Position numbers and translations under genes: made by a program. From the NCBI GenBank assembly GCA_029013165.1, contig JAQXMV010000138.1, positions 1-6,974 of the forward strand: a stretch of DNA of 6,974 nucleotides. Direction: 5' to 3'. Origin of the DNA: Oscillospiraceae bacterium (GTDB taxonomy: Bacteria > Bacillota > Clostridia > Oscillospirales > Acutalibacteraceae). Below the pieces are notes generated by a model that saw only the letters and a program-made list of their open reading frames with translations, ran no database searches and was not told the origin of the DNA. Positions 6,211-6,974 of the stretch are shown one piece after another. How positions within the stretch are numbered: position 1 is the first letter of the stretch; the number at the start of each line of letters is the position of its first letter.

Positions 6211-6252
6211 CGGATCGGCACAATGTCCTATTGTGCCGATCTGTTTGTTTTC
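6211..6252 (+). terminator. Intrinsic terminator after the symporter gene
   Basis: A perfect 11-bp stem pairs GATCGGCACAA (6213-6223) with TTGTGCCGATC (6231-6241) around a seven-base loop. It is extended by a G-U and a C-G pair to 6211/6243, then followed by TTTGTTTTC (6244-6252). It lies about 57 bases past the stop codon. A smaller hairpin, ATCCGAT/ATCGGAT (6165-6171 with 6175-6181), precedes it and lacks a U-tract. Confidence 0.9.
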
Positions 6253-6312
6253 AGACCTCCACCGCCCCAACAGAAACGGGGGCTTTCACTTTCCCAATTC
6301 CACTCACTTACA

Positions 6313-6480
6313 AATAATAGCAACCACGAACCCAACTAACCGGATATCTTCCCTCTGTACCTAACAAGAACCGCCAACAGGACGAGGGGGGCCACCGCTT
6401 CGCACCCCTCGTCTTGTTGGCGATGTTTTGAAAGTTGTGCGAGGTTAAATATCCGACTATTCGGGTGTGTTGGTAGTTGA
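6313..6480. repeat. Palindromic intergenic element, complete copy
   Basis: The core is a long hairpin. CGCCAACA (6372-6379) pairs with TGTTGGCG (6415-6422), then after one G-U pair GACGAGGGG (6381-6389) pairs with CCCCTCGTC (6405-6413); two further pairs follow a mismatch. The flanks are also loosely inverted: CGGATAT (6341-6347) mirrors ATATCCG (6449-6455) at nearly equal distances from the centre. The left flank 6313-6348, reverse-complemented, matches 6928-6963 of the other copy at about 26 of 36 positions. No transposase is present, so it resembles a MITE-like or REP-like non-autonomous repeat. The overlapping open frames are shadows of the repeat. Confidence 0.75.
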
Positions 6481-6514
6481 TGTTTTTTGTGGTGATAGTG
6501 TTTGGGTTCGTTGC

Positions 6515-6534
6515 GGACACGGCAAGCCGTGTCC
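6515..6534. repeat. GGACACGGC palindrome
   Basis: GGACACGGC (6515-6523) and GCCGTGTCC (6526-6534) form a perfect 9-bp inverted repeat around only AA, followed by CTACCGGGGTG. This style of near-continuous GC palindrome followed by CTAC is familiar from intergenic repeats of gut Clostridia, but that link is from memory. It sits in a roughly 95-base segment (about 6481-6574) that is absent from the second repeat copy at 6862-6974. Confidence 0.7.
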
Positions 6535-6574
6535 CTACCGGGGTGCAAATAATCGTTTAATGGTAGGTTGTTTT

Positions 6575-6593
6575 TTTATACTATATGTTATAC
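6575..6593 (+). repeat. AT-rich direct repeat, copy 1
   Basis: TTTATACTATATGTTATAC recurs at 6956-6974 with a single mismatch (C6581 versus A6962). In each case it lies downstream of the palindromic element. It therefore looks like a module boundary or end of the larger repeat. The second copy stops exactly at the window end. Confidence 0.7.
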
Positions 6594-6630
6594 TATTCTT
6601 CCACGCTGTACCGCTCGAGCCGCGGGGGCT

Positions 6631-6658
6631 ATTACTTTGTCTTGCGCGACAAAGTAAT
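6631..6658. repeat. 11-bp-stem hairpin, ATTACTTTGTC type
   Basis: ATTACTTTGTC (6631-6641) and GACAAAGTAAT (6648-6658) form a perfect inverted repeat around TTGCGC. It is not followed by a U-tract and no gene lies just upstream, so a terminator role is unlikely. It is another dispersed-repeat type element in the gene-free right edge; its nature is inferred from shape only. Confidence 0.7.
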
Positions 6659-6693
6659 CAAAGCGCGCTCTTCTGCCTGTCAATCGCTCCGGG

Positions 6694-6789
6694 GTATTTT
6701 CGCCGAGTGCAGTCGGTGGAATGTTTTTTGTTGTTTCCATTTGGGCTCATTGTGCTAATTGTTGCACAACCTTTCATCGGCGAAAATAC
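6694..6789. other. Structured block bounded by a 13-bp inverted repeat
   Basis: GTATTTTCGCCGA (6694-6706) and TCGGCGAAAATAC (6777-6789) are perfect inverted repeats 70 bases apart. Inside are two nested hairpins: TGGAA/TTCCA (6717-6721 with 6735-6739) and TTGTGC/GCACAA (6750-6755 with 6764-6769). Together these could fold as a three-way junction. An imperfect further pair links TCGGTG-GAAT (6713-6722) with ATTCACCGA (6804-6812) as an alternative. No promoter is obvious, so it may be a repeat module, a small RNA or a decayed element. The open frame through it lacks protein character. Confidence 0.45.
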
Positions 6790-6861
6790 AGTCGCTCTGT
6801 CAGATTCACCGACAGTCGGGTGTTTTATGTGGTCTCCTTTTTGGCACCTTTTCTTTTCGAT

Positions 6862-6974
6862 GACGAGGGGGCCCACCGCTTCGCACCCCTCGTCTTGTTG
6901 GCGCTTTTTGGGAGGTGTGCGAGGTTAGATATTCGCTTTATTGGGTTTGTTGTTGTTTATAATATATGTTATAC
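6862..6974. repeat. Palindromic intergenic element, one-armed second copy
   Basis: Bases 6862-6903 match 6381-6422 at 41 of 42 positions (C6872 versus G6391), and similarity continues more weakly through GTGCGAGGTTAGATATTCG to about 6963. The left arm extension CGCCAACA is missing: the core is preceded by unrelated sequence ending TTTTCGAT. The copy ends at the window edge in the 19-base AT-rich repeat shared with 6575-6593. The two copies lie 481 bases apart in direct orientation. Confidence 0.8.

Noticed and set aside
6467..6928. 153-codon open frame in the right intergenic region
   Set aside because: It spans several palindromes and both repeat modules, lacks an SD, and part of its translation simply repeats the repeat core. 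It is a chance opening in GT-rich repeat DNA.
6313..6974. CRISPR array
   Set aside because: There are only two copies of the core, 481 bases apart with no regular spacers, and no cas genes.

Overview
The window looks like a piece of a low-to-mid GC Gram-positive chromosome, most likely class Clostridia and perhaps an Oscillospiraceae/Ruminococcaceae-type gut organism. That placement is an inference. It rests on the gene order rpmH-rnpA-yidD-yidC-jag, strong AGGAGG-type ribosome binding sites, a consensus TTGACA/TATAAT promoter, a YidC without an N-terminal lipobox, and intergenic space filled with palindromic repeats.

Layout. Bases 1-165 are extremely G/C-rich, with long G runs and three perfect hairpins in tandem, unlike anything else here; this may be a contig edge. 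A near-perfect sigma-A promoter (330-359) then drives a co-directional cluster: L34 (rpmH, 481-615), the RNase P protein (rnpA, 684-1055), the YidD membrane-insertion factor (1052-1321), the YidC/Oxa1 insertase (1354-2361) and the KH/R3H RNA-binding protein Jag/KhpB (2429-3454). Two stem-loops (3462-3498 and 3515-3556) close the cluster and also face the gene arriving from the opposite strand. The cluster links ribosome assembly, tRNA 5' maturation and membrane-protein insertion. The usual flanking genes are missing: there is no dnaA upstream and no mnmE/mnmG downstream.

The second half is accessory. A membrane-anchored glycerophosphodiester phosphodiesterase-like protein (minus strand, 3572-4348) is divergent from a 12-TM GPH/MelB-type sugar:cation symporter (4724-6154), with about 375 bp of shared upstream DNA. 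A rho-independent terminator follows the transporter.

Bases 6253-6974 hold no credible gene. They are a mosaic of structured repeats: a roughly 165-bp palindromic element (6313-6480), a second and apparently one-armed copy running into the window end (6862-6974), a 9-bp-arm palindrome, an 11-bp-stem hairpin, and a 96-base block bounded by a perfect 13-bp inverted repeat.

No CRISPR array, defence island, transposase, tRNA or rRNA was seen. The points most worth a second look are the modular repeat family at the right edge, the GDPD-like protein with HTG in place of HRG, the divergent GDPD/symporter pair, and the unusual Jag with a long Ala/Lys/Pro linker and an RG/N-rich tail.
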